A stretch of DNA of 64,000 nt from Pyrocephalus nanus (Eukaryota > Chordata > Aves > Passeriformes > Tyrannidae): assembly GCA_038380795.1 (NCBI GenBank), contig CM076280.1:9225501-9289500 (forward strand), given 5' to 3'. The notes beneath the pieces were generated by a model, which saw only the letters and a list, made by a program, of their open reading frames with translations, made no database searches and was not told where the DNA came from. Positions 23,361 to 35,460 of the stretch are shown here, piece by piece. The translations under genes were made by a program, and so were the position numbers. The stretch's first letter is position 1. Each line of letters begins with the position of its first letter.

Positions 23361-23795
23361 TCCTGCATGTTCCTTGTGCTCTTCACTTGACTCACCAATA
23401 AGAAAGCCAAGGTATTTTGTAGAGGCTGTTTTGAAAAACACTCTAATTGATTTAATTCATTGCCAGAGCCCTTCCAGCCCGCTTGCTGGACATCCCCCTA
23501 GGAACGTGCTTAGTCCCCTGTGTCCGTGGAGTTGGTGTCCTCCAGCTCGTTCCCTCTTGGCTGCAGCACTGGGCCTGGGGAATGGGTTTTTGCTGCTGGT
23601 CTTTGAGGCCATGCACAAGAAGGAAAATATTGGTGACAGCCTGAAACAAGCCTCAATTTCTCCTTGCCTTGTTGAAAGGCATGTTGTTTACCGCAGACAA
23701 ATCAGAGATGAACACGCCACAGAGAGTCCAGGGCGTTCATAAATTAAACCCTGAATAACTGCGGTATTCCTCCAAGAAGGGTTTTCTTATCTTGA

Positions 23796-23840
23796 TTTTC
23801 CCCCTTTCTCTCTCTCTCTCTCTCTCTCTTCCCTCCTCCA
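23796..23840. repeat. (TC)11-12 microsatellite in polypyrimidine tract
   Basis: A run of TC units at 23807-23829 lies inside a longer pyrimidine-only stretch. Likely length-polymorphic. Confidence 0.95.
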
Positions 23841-24945
23841 TCTTGGACTAATCACTGCTAGAGCAGGAACCTTCAAACGGATTTGTTTGGAGACTTGGCC
23901 TGAGCTCGTGGTCGCTGAATCCTTCTCTTCCCCTACGAAAAACAGAGCCCGTTTGGAGGGGAAGGAGAGCTCCAGTCAGAGCTGAAGTCAGAGCCTAAAC
24001 AGCACACGTTGCAAACCAGATGAGAAGTAGAAAGCTGCTTAAAACATCTCTGGCGCCCGCCCTGCACATCTCCAACAGAACCACTTTCCCTTCTGATTGT
24101 GCTGGCGGAGTCACAAACGCGGCAGGGATCGACCCTCCCGTGGTTTGTTCATTCTGTGTTTGTGAGGCAGCTTCCAAAACGAGTCTGGAGGCATCAATCT
24201 CATCTCTCACAGGCATGGACAGTGATGTGTCAGCCTGTGGGAGAGCCTGGGAGTGGATTTGCACCCAAGGACTGTTTCAGCTCCCGGCTGCCCTGCCTGG
24301 CTTCCATGCTGGAAAATGGGGAGTTGTGGGGTGGGATCTTGGGCATCTATGGCAGAAATAGGTTCATGAAAGCTGGTGGGAAGACCCTCCAAGGGCTGCT
24401 GGGGTCTGGAGCAGCCAGGCAGCCCCTCAGCCCTGGGGAAATGCTCGCTGATGCTCAGAGCTGGAACATGGCTGGGTCTGTGCTTCGGGAAGGGGGTTGT
24501 GCTTGGGGTTGTGCCCCGTGGAAGAAAACTCTGCCAAGAAGCAGGACCCTGTGGGGCAGAGTGAGGGGGTCATTTTCTGAGGGTAGGAAAAACCTTTCTG
24601 CTCAGCCCACAGGGAAGAGTGGTGGAAACTGGGTATTTATTACCCTTCTCAGCTGGAAATTTCAACAAAACAATGGGAAGCCCCCCAAAACGAGAAGAGT
24701 CCCAGTGTGAGGGGCTGTCCCCTAACCAGAGGCAGGGATGATTCCTGGGAAGGAAATACGTTGACCAAATGAGTTTATGAGTCATCCTGGTTGTGAACAG
24801 CATACTAGTCAAGCATTGGCTCATGGTACACCAGGACATATCCAGATAAATCTCCCTCTGAATCCTTCTCTTTACCTTTCTGTCCCAGAAAACAGCCAAG
24901 CTGCAAACACTCCGAGGAGGATGACGCAGCAAAATAAATGTTTTA

Positions 24946-24974
24946 GCAAAAAAACCCCAAAAAAACAACCAACA
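24946..24974. repeat. Short A/C-rich tract
   Basis: 'caaaaaaaccccaaaaaaac' and following bases. The same A7-C4-A-run design as in the long tract at 63340. Confidence 0.85.
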
Positions 24975-26029
24975 GAGAGAAATGAGATTTGCATATGTTT
25001 TTCTGGGAAAAACACCAAGTTTTCCCTGTTGGAAAACGAATATGTTGGAAACCAGCTTGCAAGACTCCAAGCCTGTCTCAAGCACTGATTTGCCACAGAC
25101 TGTCACCTACGCTCGATGTTCACGGGAACTCCTCAGCCCTCTGTCCAAAAGGGAGGATTGCTGCTGATATTTTATTGAGGGATTTGTGGAAGAGCAAATC
25201 CTGGTCAGGGAAGGGACTGGAGCTTTCTGTGAATTCGGCAGCGGGTGAGGAAAGTTTGTGGAATACAGAATTACCCTCTGCTTGCTGCTGAGCTGTTCCC
25301 AAGGAGATTGGGAGCACAGTGATAAATGAATTTCAGGAAGCCTGGGGGTTCAGCTTGGCTAAGGGGAAAAACTGCTGGTGTCTGTCCGAGCACTGCAAAC
25401 CTGATTTTCCACTTACACACCCGATTATAAATCAGCACTAAATGCACTTATGGTGGCATGCCAAGTTTTCCCTTGGATGTTGTTCCATAGGCACACGCTC
25501 CTTCCACCACAGGTGATTAGGTTTGATGAAGGAACCACCAAGAGAGGTACTTTGGTGGGCATCAGTGGGAGATGTGTTGCATTAGACACCCCAACTGGAT
25601 GCCAGCAGACACTGTGACCCAGTGGAGACCCAGCCAGTGGGAACCCTCTGTCTGCAAAGCTCCTCGAGTCTGAAAAAAAAAAAAAACTGGGCTGGAAATC
25701 TCTTAAGAGGTTTTTGATTAATGTAAATTGAATTTTTTTTTTGTGCAGCAGCAAAGTAAAGCTTTGGTTTATATTCATGTCCTCTTGAGGCTTATCGAGT
25801 CTGAGGTTTCCCTGCTGAGGAGTGTGCACAGCTCTTCTCTCTGCTTTCTCTTGAGAAGGACAAAAAGCATCCCAGTGCCTCTATTCCCAAAAAGCTCAAG
25901 CCCTGAGCCTGCAAACCAGAGCCACCAAAACACACCCCAAGCCATGAGAACAAGTCAAGCACTCGGGGCTCCTGCGAATGGCAGGAAAGGAGGCGCTCGG
26001 AAACCGGGGCAAAAGTTGAAACAGGATTT

Positions 26030-26290
26030 AATTTTATCTGGATTGATTCATCTGTCCCTAATTACTGATAGCTTCCCAGTGCATGATGTAAGAATATGCA
26101 GAGGGTTTTTAATGAATAACTCTCAGCTAAGATCAAGTGTAGCCATTCTCAGAGAGTTCTTTTATACGCCAGCAGAGATTTGGGCAGTCAAAGATGAAAA
26201 ATAGATGAGCTCCCGCAGTCACACATGTTGAAGGTTAAAATCTTTTAGGATATAGATCCTGTCTTCTTACCAATTTATTGTGGAAAAAAA
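26030..26290. promoter_or_regulatory. Candidate conserved noncoding element
   Basis: AT-rich, repeat-free sequence with TAATTA (26059-26064), 'ttttaatgaataa' (about 26106) and 'ggatatagatcc' (about 26248). The appearance is enhancer-like but there is no direct evidence. Confidence 0.22.
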
Positions 26291-26477
26291 AGCAGTAATT
26301 TTTCCACATCCCCTGGTTTAATATCTGTATTTACATTTACTGAGAGAGGATTCTTAAGCTCCCAAAACTGCACAGCACATGATGCTGCACAGAGGGATAA
26401 TGTACAAAAACTCCCTATGTTTGCTCTGAAAGTTCCAAAAACAGCTGGCAAAAAATGGCCATGTTTAATGGCATGTC

Positions 26478-26492
26478 AAAAAAAAAAAAAAA
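26478..26492. repeat. A15 run
   Basis: Fifteen A followed by 'taaatgaag'. Simple sequence only. Confidence 0.93.
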
Positions 26493-29400
26493 TAAATGAA
26501 GCAATTAGTTAAATTAAAAATCCCTATTTCCTCATTTTTCATGGCAACTACATGAAACTGGGCCATGTCGCTCATCTCATACTGCACAGTCCTTCCCTCT
26601 TCCATATCATTCCCTTGCTCCCAGTCATACCTCCTTGTGCCATCCCACAGATTTCATCTCAGTTCTCTGTGCTCACACCCTTGAAATCCTTCCAGGTTGC
26701 CTTGATGTCCACTCCTCTAACTCACCTCTCTGAGCCAAGCTATAGATCCAGGCTCTAATTCTTCCCTCTAAACTGATCCTTCTGAGGCCCTGACAGTTTT
26801 CTGATATTTCCATGAGCTGTGACACATGTGAGTTCCTTCTCCTCTTCTAAAATCAAAAAAAAGTCCAGAAACTTTTACCAGAGTGAGAGAAGAATCAGGT
26901 TTCTGGGTTCCTCTGAGCAGCTTGGGGATGCTGTTCATGGTCCTCACCCAGCAGTGAAGAACCAGGGCAGGACACGTTGAGCAGATGGTGATTCTGGACT
27001 GCAGATGAGGACTGAAGTACTGTGTTCAAATCACATCTTTGATACCCTTCCAGTTTTTATCAGATGGTTCCACTCAATGCTTGGCACAGCAGAGGCAAAG
27101 GGAAGGCCAGGAGAGCACTCAAACAGCGTGAGGAGCTGAAGCAGCCCAGCTCAGGAGAAGGGCCCTGTCCCTGGGGTGCTCTGGCTGTCACAGTCCATCC
27201 CCACCACGCTGAAGTGGGGACTTCCCTGACTTCCCCCACTCTTCCAGCACTTACAGAGCTTAAATATTTACCTCTAGATGCAAAAAAAAACCCCCCACAT
27301 CCCAGTTACTCACTGGCTACAAATCCTCTGCTCCCTCCTGCCACATCACGTTGTGAGCAGCAACTGATTGTAAATCAAAATCTCTGGGAGGATTGATGGC
27401 ATGTGAGCAATTTCTCGGAGTTAAAAGGCTTTCTTCCCCAGGTTTTGGCTTTGGATGGCCCGTGCTCCTAATGTACTCTTCACTTCATTCACCCCTGCCA
27501 GTGCCAATGCTCTTATTTATGAGGTCGGTAATCGCTTTCTATCAACACGCTCTGAAAATCTGCTCCTTCCCCAGAACATTCCTGCAAGTAAATCCTTCCC
27601 CATGAATATTCTCAGTGCAAGCCGAGTCCGGGGCCTGCTCAGGGCAGAGGAGAGGACTTTCAAAGGACTCCCACTGAGTTCAGTTGGCTCAGACCCCAAG
27701 TGAACACACATCCACACCCACAAAGCTCTGTTATAAATGGCCTTGTGGAAGTTCACAAGAAGGAAACCAAACCTTTCCCAAAGTCCTTAGGAGGGTCCAG
27801 GGTTGTGTCACCATCCTTCTGCTGCACATGGACCCCAGGGTTTTACCTCTCAGGAGGAACCTCAGGCAGCACCACAAAGCACACAGCTGAAGGGCTGTGC
27901 TGGCTGAAAATCCTTCCAGGACACTGAGCCTGGTCTCTTTTTTCTTCCTTAACTTAAAAGCCAGAAAAATATCTAGAAATGCCTGTGCAGGAGAATCAAT
28001 CACATCCAAAGGAACCTTCTGGGTCCCATGAAAGAGCCCGTGTTTTCAGCCTTGGCAGTTTATTCTTCCTCCTTTTGGGAGGCAGCACAGATATGTTTTC
28101 CATTTGGAATATCCCAGGGGTCTTGCAGCTCATGCTGAGCCCTCAGAAGTAAATGAGCCACTTTTCCCAGCAGCAATCCCAGCTACAATTAAGAAATGTT
28201 GGGGTTTTTTTTTTCAGCATACCCAGACTGGCACTTGGTTCAAGCCATAGGAAAGCAGAGGCACAGGGGCCACACCAGAGCAGAACCAACAAATACGTAA
28301 ATAAGAACATCCTTAGCTCAGTGTGTTCTGCTCCATCTCTCTCAGCTGTTTCACAGCCCAGGCAAAGCTCTTTATCGGTGTCATTTACTCAGCTGTCAAG
28401 TGGGGTTTTTATCCTAAAGCTCTGCAGTGGGGAAATAGGAACCTGCAATGAGCTTGCCTCAAATTGAAACAGATCTTTAACTAGAATAAACCAGTGGCTG
28501 GACTGAATAAACACAGCAGGCACTTTAGAAAGAATGTGAAGTTGACATAAGATCTGTTGGGTGAGCTCAAGAAATGGGAGACTTTGTGCTGAAGTCATAA
28601 ATCTTCTGAGTTGAGAAGGGGATAGTGCTGAGCTCTGCACCTTGGTGCCTTGCTGGGAGAGACTGATGCAGGAGTTTTGCTGTCCCAGAGGCTGTTGGTG
28701 TGGGCAGGGAGGTTTCTTCCCCATCAGAGCTGTTGGGGATTGTGGACTTCATCTCTCTCTTGTGCAGCTCTGTGGCTCAGTGAAGCCTCTGGCAGAGGGT
28801 CCTGTCCCTGGCAGTGTGAAGCTGGGTGTTCTGTGAGGAGCTGAGTCTCTGCTAAGCCCTGACACACAAATATCTTAAAGCCCAGGGTCTGTGGGCCAAC
28901 AATATCTGTCCCAGCCGGGACAGCCCCAAATGCTGCTGAGGGCCAAGGCAGCGATGAACCCCAGTGGGGCTGCTCTGCAGCTCCTGCTGTGTTTGGAAAC
29001 CACAGTGCCCTCACATGACCCTGACTCTGCTCTCCTTCGCCTCTGAAAGGTGAGGATGGGTGAAAGGGTGGATCTAGGTCTTGGTCTGGATCTCCTCCAA
29101 GCAGCCTGGATGATCTGAGGGGCAAGTCAGAGCCCATTTCCTCTCGTTTTTGCAGCTGCTGGAGGTGTGAATTGCCTGGGGCTGGGCTGGGCACGGGGCA
29201 CCCAACCAATTCCTGCACGTCTGAGGGCAGGCTGGAAATGCTGACAGCCCCAGGTAACCTTCAGTTCTGTTCTGAGCTTCCACAGTGCTCAAATCCCATT
29301 TAATGTGGCTTTGTCAGGACAGTCAGCTCTGCTGCAGGTAGATGTTGTTGCAGCAGCAGCTGGGCACGAAAAACCCTGTTGGTTTTGTTTCTTTTACTTT

Positions 29401-29511
29401 TTTTAAAGAAAATTGTACTTATTTAAGAAAGGCCTTAAAAAAACTGGGTGTCACTGGAGAGCTTGACACATACCCTACCTACAGTGATGGATTGACTGGG
29501 CTGGCAGGACC

Positions 29512-29600
29512 TTCAAGTGGAAGGTGTCCCATGGCAGGGAGTCAGAACCAGTCGGGATTTCAGGTCCCTTCCAACCCAAACCACTCTGTCATTCCGTGAC
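29512..29600 (+). mobile_element. CR1 LINE 3' end
   Basis: Forward CR1 end with 'aagtggaaggtgtcccatgg', 'aggtcccttccaacccaaac' and a degenerate tail 'cactctgtcattccgtgacc'. It is very short, about 90 bp. Confidence 0.88.
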
Positions 29601-30634
29601 CTGTGGGCTTTGCTGAGCCACACCTGGCTGCTGAATGCCTCGGGAAGGTTTGGACCTGACTGCAGCTCTGCCTCCATCTGCAGCCCCCACGCCTTGAGGA
29701 AGCAGGTCACGTTCCCTGGGGAGTGGGCTGATCTCAGCAAAATGCTCTCCACGTCCCTCCGTGGTACCTGCAGGGTGGACTAATCCATGGCCCATGGGGT
29801 GAGAGCCCTGGTAAGTCAGCCTGTGCTAAAGAATCCCAGATGTTTAATATTTCTGGCCCCTGCTCCAAGGAAAGGGAGAGAGGGGAGCTGCAGAGAGCAC
29901 AGCAATATTTTTTTTCAATACATTCCATATGTTTCCTCCATAAGTCAAGATTAAGCAGCCGTGCTGGTCGGAATAGAAATCAGCCAGCCGGCTGTTCTGC
30001 TGTCTCTGGAGGCAGAAGGAGCCCCAGCAGGGGCTCTGACCTGACTCCAGAACACATTTCCATGGGGAAAAGTGGAATTGTCATCTGTGCTGTCACCGCT
30101 CCCACCGGTGCTGTTGCCTCTGCAAGAAGGACTGGTCAGCCCTTGGCCCCACCTGCATGGTGGGGAAACCTGAATTTTGGACAGGCTCCCAGCTCGTTCC
30201 TCCTCTGTCTTGAGCCCTCAGTTATCACCCATCCCACCAACACTCACAAGGTGTGTTTTATTTAAATTGAAAAAATGTAAAATTATATTTTTTTCTATTT
30301 TTTTTCCCACTCCAGCAGCACAACTTCAGTCTTGTTGCCACCACCCCTCAGGTTACTTTAGCTTCAGCCACTGCAAAAGCCATCTCTGAGGATGGCAGGT
30401 CCAGAGGGAGGAGGAAAGCCCAGCAACCAGGACGGGAAGGAATTTGCTCCCTCCTGAAGGGCACACTCGGAATAATTGTGCCAGCCAAGTGTGTGCAGAA
30501 AGTCCTCAGTAATTGCTATGGAAATGGTTTCACATGTGTGGGATTTTTTAGGCTAAAGTATAATTACAGCTAATTGCTGTTTGATTTTGTTCCTGTTTAT
30601 ATACCCATTAAAGGAATTGTTGAAAAGTCTCTGC

Positions 30635-30677
30635 TAAAAGACTTTCTTCTTTCTTTCTTTCCTTCTCCTCTTTTTCT
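30635..30677. repeat. Polypyrimidine tract with TTTC units
   Basis: 'ctttcttctttctttctttc' followed by further T- and C-rich sequence, degenerating toward 30677. Confidence 0.9.
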
Positions 30678-31368
30678 AAAATCATAATGGAAAAGAAGGG
30701 ATCGTGTTGCAACACTGGGAGCTCATGAATGGCCATTAGCTCTCCAATGATCTTACAACAAAGAGCCCACAAGAGCCTGATGTTTTCCCAGTGTTGGGAA
30801 CCGGCAGGCCTTGAATTTGCAGAACTAAGGAGAATTTGCAAAGACCTTGGCTGTTTGTTAAAGGAACCCTTCTGGGCAAGAGGCTGAGGCTGAATTCATG
30901 TGGAGAGATGGGAGGATTGGAGAGGTTTGCAGGCAGGAGGAAAGGTGCCCTCAACCAGCTGGTCTGGGGAGAGAAATAAGTGACATTTCTGCTGTGTGTC
31001 CCCCCTTGGGAGGCTGGTCCAGAGCACAAAAATGATGGCCTTTGTTTTGAAGTGTTCTCATTATTTTTCTTTCCCTGTCCCACACTGGTTTTACACTTTG
31101 TCCATCTGTTAGAGTCAGCAGAGAGAGAACTGATGCTGGCAGAGCTCAGTGTGTGTGTCCTGGGATCCACTGGGAGCTTCTCTTGGCAAGGCTGGTACCA
31201 GTACTATCACTGATTGTCTTTTCTCAGCCATGGTTTTTAGCACAGTTGTCCCAGGGCACAATTTGGAGAGAATTAAACATCATGTGTGCTCAAACTCTGG
31301 CAAGCTATCTTGCTCTAATGGCCTGCAGCAAGGCCAGAAAACTCCCTTATCAGTTCATCAAATAAAAA

Positions 31369-31383
31369 ATATATATATATATA
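31369..31383. repeat. (AT)7 microsatellite
   Basis: Seven AT units after an A-run. Confidence 0.9.
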
Positions 31384-32153
31384 CATCTTTAAGCCCTCCT
31401 TCAGAATGGCTTTTCCAGGTTTTATTGTTCTATAGGAAAATTGACTTTATGTAGAGGTGTTGAGCAGCTTTTGGGAGAAAGAACAGAAGGAGTTAGTTTT
31501 CCTGTCCTGGGAGAATCCCCCACCCTCCTGTTTCATTTGGAATGAAAAATGGAACTGGGAATGATGCTAAAAGTTGAATGTATTTTTGACTATGTCCATA
31601 GAAGTGCTTTAGCTTCGTTCAGCATTTAGCAAATAAAAATCACAGAAAAAAAGAACATGCACCAAAAAGAAAAAATATTGCTTCCTGGGCTCCACTATTT
31701 CAGCATCACTTTCCCAGTGTTCTGGCTGTGGTGAGCCACAAGCCATTGCTGCTGGCCCTCAGCAGCCACAGGCAAAATTCAGAGCAGGCAGAGAGCAGAG
31801 AAAATACAGGATTACGTTGCTAAGGGACAGGATGGAAAGAGGGGCTGGTGCCATCACAGCCCTTTGCCTTGGAAAACAGGGAGCTTGTTTGCTCTATATT
31901 ACTTTTTCCTTTTTTTCCCCCCCTTTCTATTTGGCTTCTGCCTCTGCTCTGAGAAGCCAAATTAGCTCATGGTCTGAGGCTCCAGAGCTGAACATAAGCA
32001 GAAGTGAGATGACATTGGCTGGAAAGAGAAGCAGAAATGGAGCTGTTTACCATCCTGTTTCACTTCCACACTTGGAGAGAGCAGGAAACAATTCCAGGGC
32101 ATGGACACTCACACTACAGCCACCAAAAGCACCTCTGCAAGCACAACTGGTTC

Positions 32154-32312
32154 TTGGAATGGTTTGATTTGGAAGGGACTTTAAAGAACATCTTGTTCCA
32201 AGCTCCTGTCATGGGCAGGGACACCTTCCACTAGACCAGGCTGCTCAAAGCCCCTTCCAACCTGGCCTTGAAGTGGATGGGGGAATCCACAACTTCTCTG
32301 GGCAATGTTTCC
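32154..32312 (-). mobile_element. CR1 LINE 3' fragment
   Basis: Reverse CR1: 'tggaatggtttgatttggaa', 'gggacaccttccactagacc', 'ccccttccaacctggccttg' and 'aacttctctgggcaatgttt'. The last word is the complement of the 'gcccagagaag' segment. The tail repeats are gone. Confidence 0.92.
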
Positions 32313-33011
32313 CATGTGGCAGATGCTTTATGGCTGCTGCTTTTCCACACCCCAAAATTCTGTGGGAGAGGACATCACCTGCTTTAGCTGGGATGCTCCA
32401 GCCCATCCAATGGATGTTGAGAGGATTCCCAAGGGGCTGCACTGCTTTCCCTGAGCAGATGGGAGCCCATATCTCATCCAGGAATTGTTCAGGGAATATG
32501 AAAGAGACGTTAAAACACACAGAATCCCAGCTGATTGCTTATCCCAGATTAAGATCCTGAGCTGGTGACTGCATCTGGAAGCTGCTGCCCCTCTCAGCAC
32601 CACAGCCTGCATGGACACGTGGTGTATTTTTAACAGGCTCTTCTGAGGAGGATAATGATACAGTGGTGCCTCTTCCCTGCAATTTTGTGAAGTCTCTGAA
32701 TTTGGAAGATGATTTCAGCCATGGCACTCGCAGGCTAAATAGCAGGAGGAAGAAGAATGAGCTCTTGATTAAAATACGTCTAGACAGAGAGAGCCTTCTG
32801 TATTTTTAGATCCTAGTTTAGAGAACACAGGTACAGAGGGATTTACAGCACTTCCAAAATCTGATCAGTTAATTCTGGTGGTTGTAAGACAGTTCTCGCA
32901 GTCAGTTCCAAATTTTATCGACAGTTTTGGTACTTGGTGTTTTCTTGGTGGCCAAAATGGATCCCAGTGTAAATAAGACCTGTAAATGTTGAGGTTTCGG
33001 TGGGGAGGGAA

Positions 33012-33060
33012 TTGTAGAATCATAGAATAGTTTGAGTTGGGAGTTGAAAGGGACTTTTTA
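33012..33060 (-). mobile_element. CR1 LINE tail stub
   Basis: Only about 50 bp: 'gaattgtagaatcatagaat', then 'agtttgagttgggagttgaa' and 'agggacttttt'. This is the CR1 tail and first bases in reverse orientation. The remainder of the element is not recognisable downstream. Confidence 0.78.
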
Positions 33061-33534
33061 GGGATGAAACAACACAGACATTAAATGGGATATTTTGAGC
33101 CATCTCATGACTTTTGAAGGCTTGGGGTTGCTGTTCCTACAGAGAAGACCCTCCTAACTGTCAGACCACTTGTGCAGCTTAAAATCCCCACTCCTGAGTC
33201 CAGAACTGCCAGCAGCCTGCAGAAATTTTTGACCCAGCATCCACCAAACCCTCTGAAGGGAAACTCAGTCACACAGGAATGACTGCCCCTGGGGACTAAT
33301 GTGGCAACTGAGTCTTTCCCCTTCAAGATCAGCTTGTTCCAATTCCAGCCATGTCGGGAGCATCCTGAGGATAAAGCCAGTCTGAGCCAGGGGCTGCTGC
33401 TGGCAGGACACGTTTTCTAACAGGGTGAACAGACTCAACCTAAGAGCTATTTACTCTGCCTGTAGCAAAGCCTCAGAATCCCAGTCAGCCATGCTCCAGG
33501 TAGCTGTGACAGCACAAAAACCCCCTGATTAGTG

Positions 33535-33830
33535 GAGTCACCTCGTCCACATCCACTCCACTGTAATTATCGCTGGCACTCAGCGTGATGTGGAAATCAA
33601 GTTACCTAATAGCCCTATTATTTCAACTTGTTGGGCTGCAGTTTCCATCCACTGACAATCAGCCTGAGTGTTTTTGCACCACTCAGCCCCGTGTTTGGTT
33701 GCAAACTTTACTGGAGAGCTCCACAGTTATTGCCCTCTCGAACGCAGACACAGCCGATAACCAGGGTTAATCTTGCTGAAACTCTTTGCACTCCACTGAG
33801 AACAAAGAGTGGCATGTGAGTGTATTTTGC
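33535..33830. promoter_or_regulatory. Candidate conserved noncoding element
   Basis: Complex sequence with TAATTA (33564-33569) and a SOX-type AACAAAG (33801-33807). A perfect 8-bp inverted repeat, 'actctttg' (33781-33788) and 'caaagagt' (33803-33810), flanks 14 bp. Scattered CpG words such as 'ctcgaacgcag' sit in otherwise AT-leaning DNA. Confidence 0.22.
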
Positions 33831-34505
33831 AGAGCTCTAGAGAAAAGCCGGGTCTGTGGTGTTTGGGCACAAAATTACTTCTGCCAAAACCTGTTTCTCC
33901 TGCAGGAGACTCAGATTCTGCAAGGCACGAGGCTGGTGGGGGTAGGACAGCTTGGTCAGCATTGCAGAAAACAGGTTTGCAAATGGTCACTTTTTGATCT
34001 GGTGCACTAAGCAAAGGAAAAGGGAGGAAGACACTAACTGAGATATAGTTACGTTTGTATTAATTCCTAAAAAAGCTCAAAGGAGAAAATCAGAGGTTTT
34101 GCTCCTGGTAGAAGAGCTGACTTTCAATTACCCGCATGACCAGGAGCACTGAAATAACGACAGGATAAGAAGAAAAACGAGAACTTCTGGGCTTTTTTAA
34201 ATCCCCTGTTCAGTTGGGCTTAATGGCTCTTTCTATTCGAGAAATGCTCCATCCTGTGAGTGTGTAACCAGCCTCAGGACGAGGATGGCATTGCACACAT
34301 CTGGAATAATGCTTTCTGACAGCTCTGTGGAGGTGGTGGGACTCGGAAAAGTTAATGAGAAACACAAGCTTTCAAAAAGTGGGGGGGGAAAAAGGGTTAG
34401 AGATACAGCAAAGTGGTTTGCATCCAGATCTCAGGAACGTTTAATGACTCAGTGTGTGCTGACTTTTGAGCTAGAGATGTTGTCAGCTCCTTAATGATTT
34501 CTCCA

Positions 34506-34521
34506 TCCATGGGCCCATGGA
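34506..34521. other. 16-bp perfect palindrome
   Basis: 'tccatgggcccatgga' is identical to its reverse complement. About one such palindrome is expected by chance in 64 kb, so it is noted without a functional claim. Confidence 0.9.
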
Positions 34522-35109
34522 GAAGGGTTTAATGTACTGAAGTCGTGAGTCACTATTCCAGCCCTTACAAGGCAGAGAAGCTCAGGGAAAAAGATGAAAT
34601 GGATCTTTATTGTGCCTGAACCCTCTAACTTGCATCTCAAGGGTATCATTCAAAACCAGTCTGGGAACCCTCCCAGTGCCACACCACCATGGTGGCTGGG
34701 CAGCCTGGGCCACAAGGCAGGATTTATTTTGGGATGTGTGTCTTGCTTTCGAGGGCCATAATCCCTGCACACATCTCCTGTCAGCCTCCTGGGCTTCTTC
34801 TAGCCCGGGACCATCCCAGTCCCTTGGATGACTACTCATTTCAAAGGCAGACAAGGCTTCCCACAGCTATTGTTCTGTGGCTGTCTGCATATTTCAGCCC
34901 TTCACTATTCCTGCTCCCAGCAAGAATCCAATCAGAAGCTCTGAACTTCAGGCTGAAAGCACACAAATAAAACTTTGAACTAAATAAAAGACACCCCCCT
35001 CCAACCTTTACTGAAATACTCTTTAAAAACAAATCCCTATATATTCTAAACTCAAAAACATCTGGGTTTCCAGGCCCCAGGAAATTACAACTCCCATACT
35101 GGAAATAAA

Positions 35110-35460
35110 ATACATGTTTGTCCATATATCATATTAATTGTACCCCATAATATGGAAAGAGGCCAGTAAAATGCTTTCCTGCTGGCTGGCAGATTTGCAT
35201 GGCAATTTATTATATTACCAATTTTATTAATATTATTATTATCATCAGATATTCCTTCATGTCAGCTGTGAGTAGAACTACAGAGTGTTCTTTGCTAATC
35301 AAGAGAGAAAATAGTCTGGTCTCACAGCGCTCTGATTATTATATATCTGCCCTGTTTCACACTGGGGAATCCCAAAGCCCTGTAGATGTGTTGCCTTATC
35401 GATTGCAGCGTGTGATTTTAGCAAGGAAGAGGTTTATAATTAGATGTTGACACTGGTAAT
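35110..35460. promoter_or_regulatory. Candidate conserved noncoding element with octamer site
   Basis: Contains TTAATTG (35134-35140), the POU octamer ATTTGCAT (35193-35200), an ATT-rich run (35207-35244) and TAATTA (35437-35442) in about 350 bp. No transposon words are present. This is the densest mix of POU and homeodomain-type words in the window. Confidence 0.27.

Larger units (their letters stand above)
23442..29511. other. Anonymous sequence without CR1
   Basis: About 6 kb with no transposon words. It holds the TC microsatellite, A/C and A-tracts, an octamer ATTTGCAT (24987-24994) and the 26-kb candidate element. A 203-codon plus frame (24099-24710) is unrecognised. Confidence 0.55.
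29601..33534. other. Anonymous sequence between CR1 stubs
   Basis: Apart from two CR1 fragments, a TTTC-rich tract and the (AT)7 tract, nothing is recognised. Confidence 0.55.

Noticed and set aside
28201..28216. T10-CAG splice-acceptor-like site
   Set aside because: No coding frame or donor follows. The same applies to 11731-11756 and 59104-59121.
34506..34521. 16-bp palindrome as an operator or binding site
   Set aside because: About one perfect 16-bp palindrome is expected by chance in a window this size.
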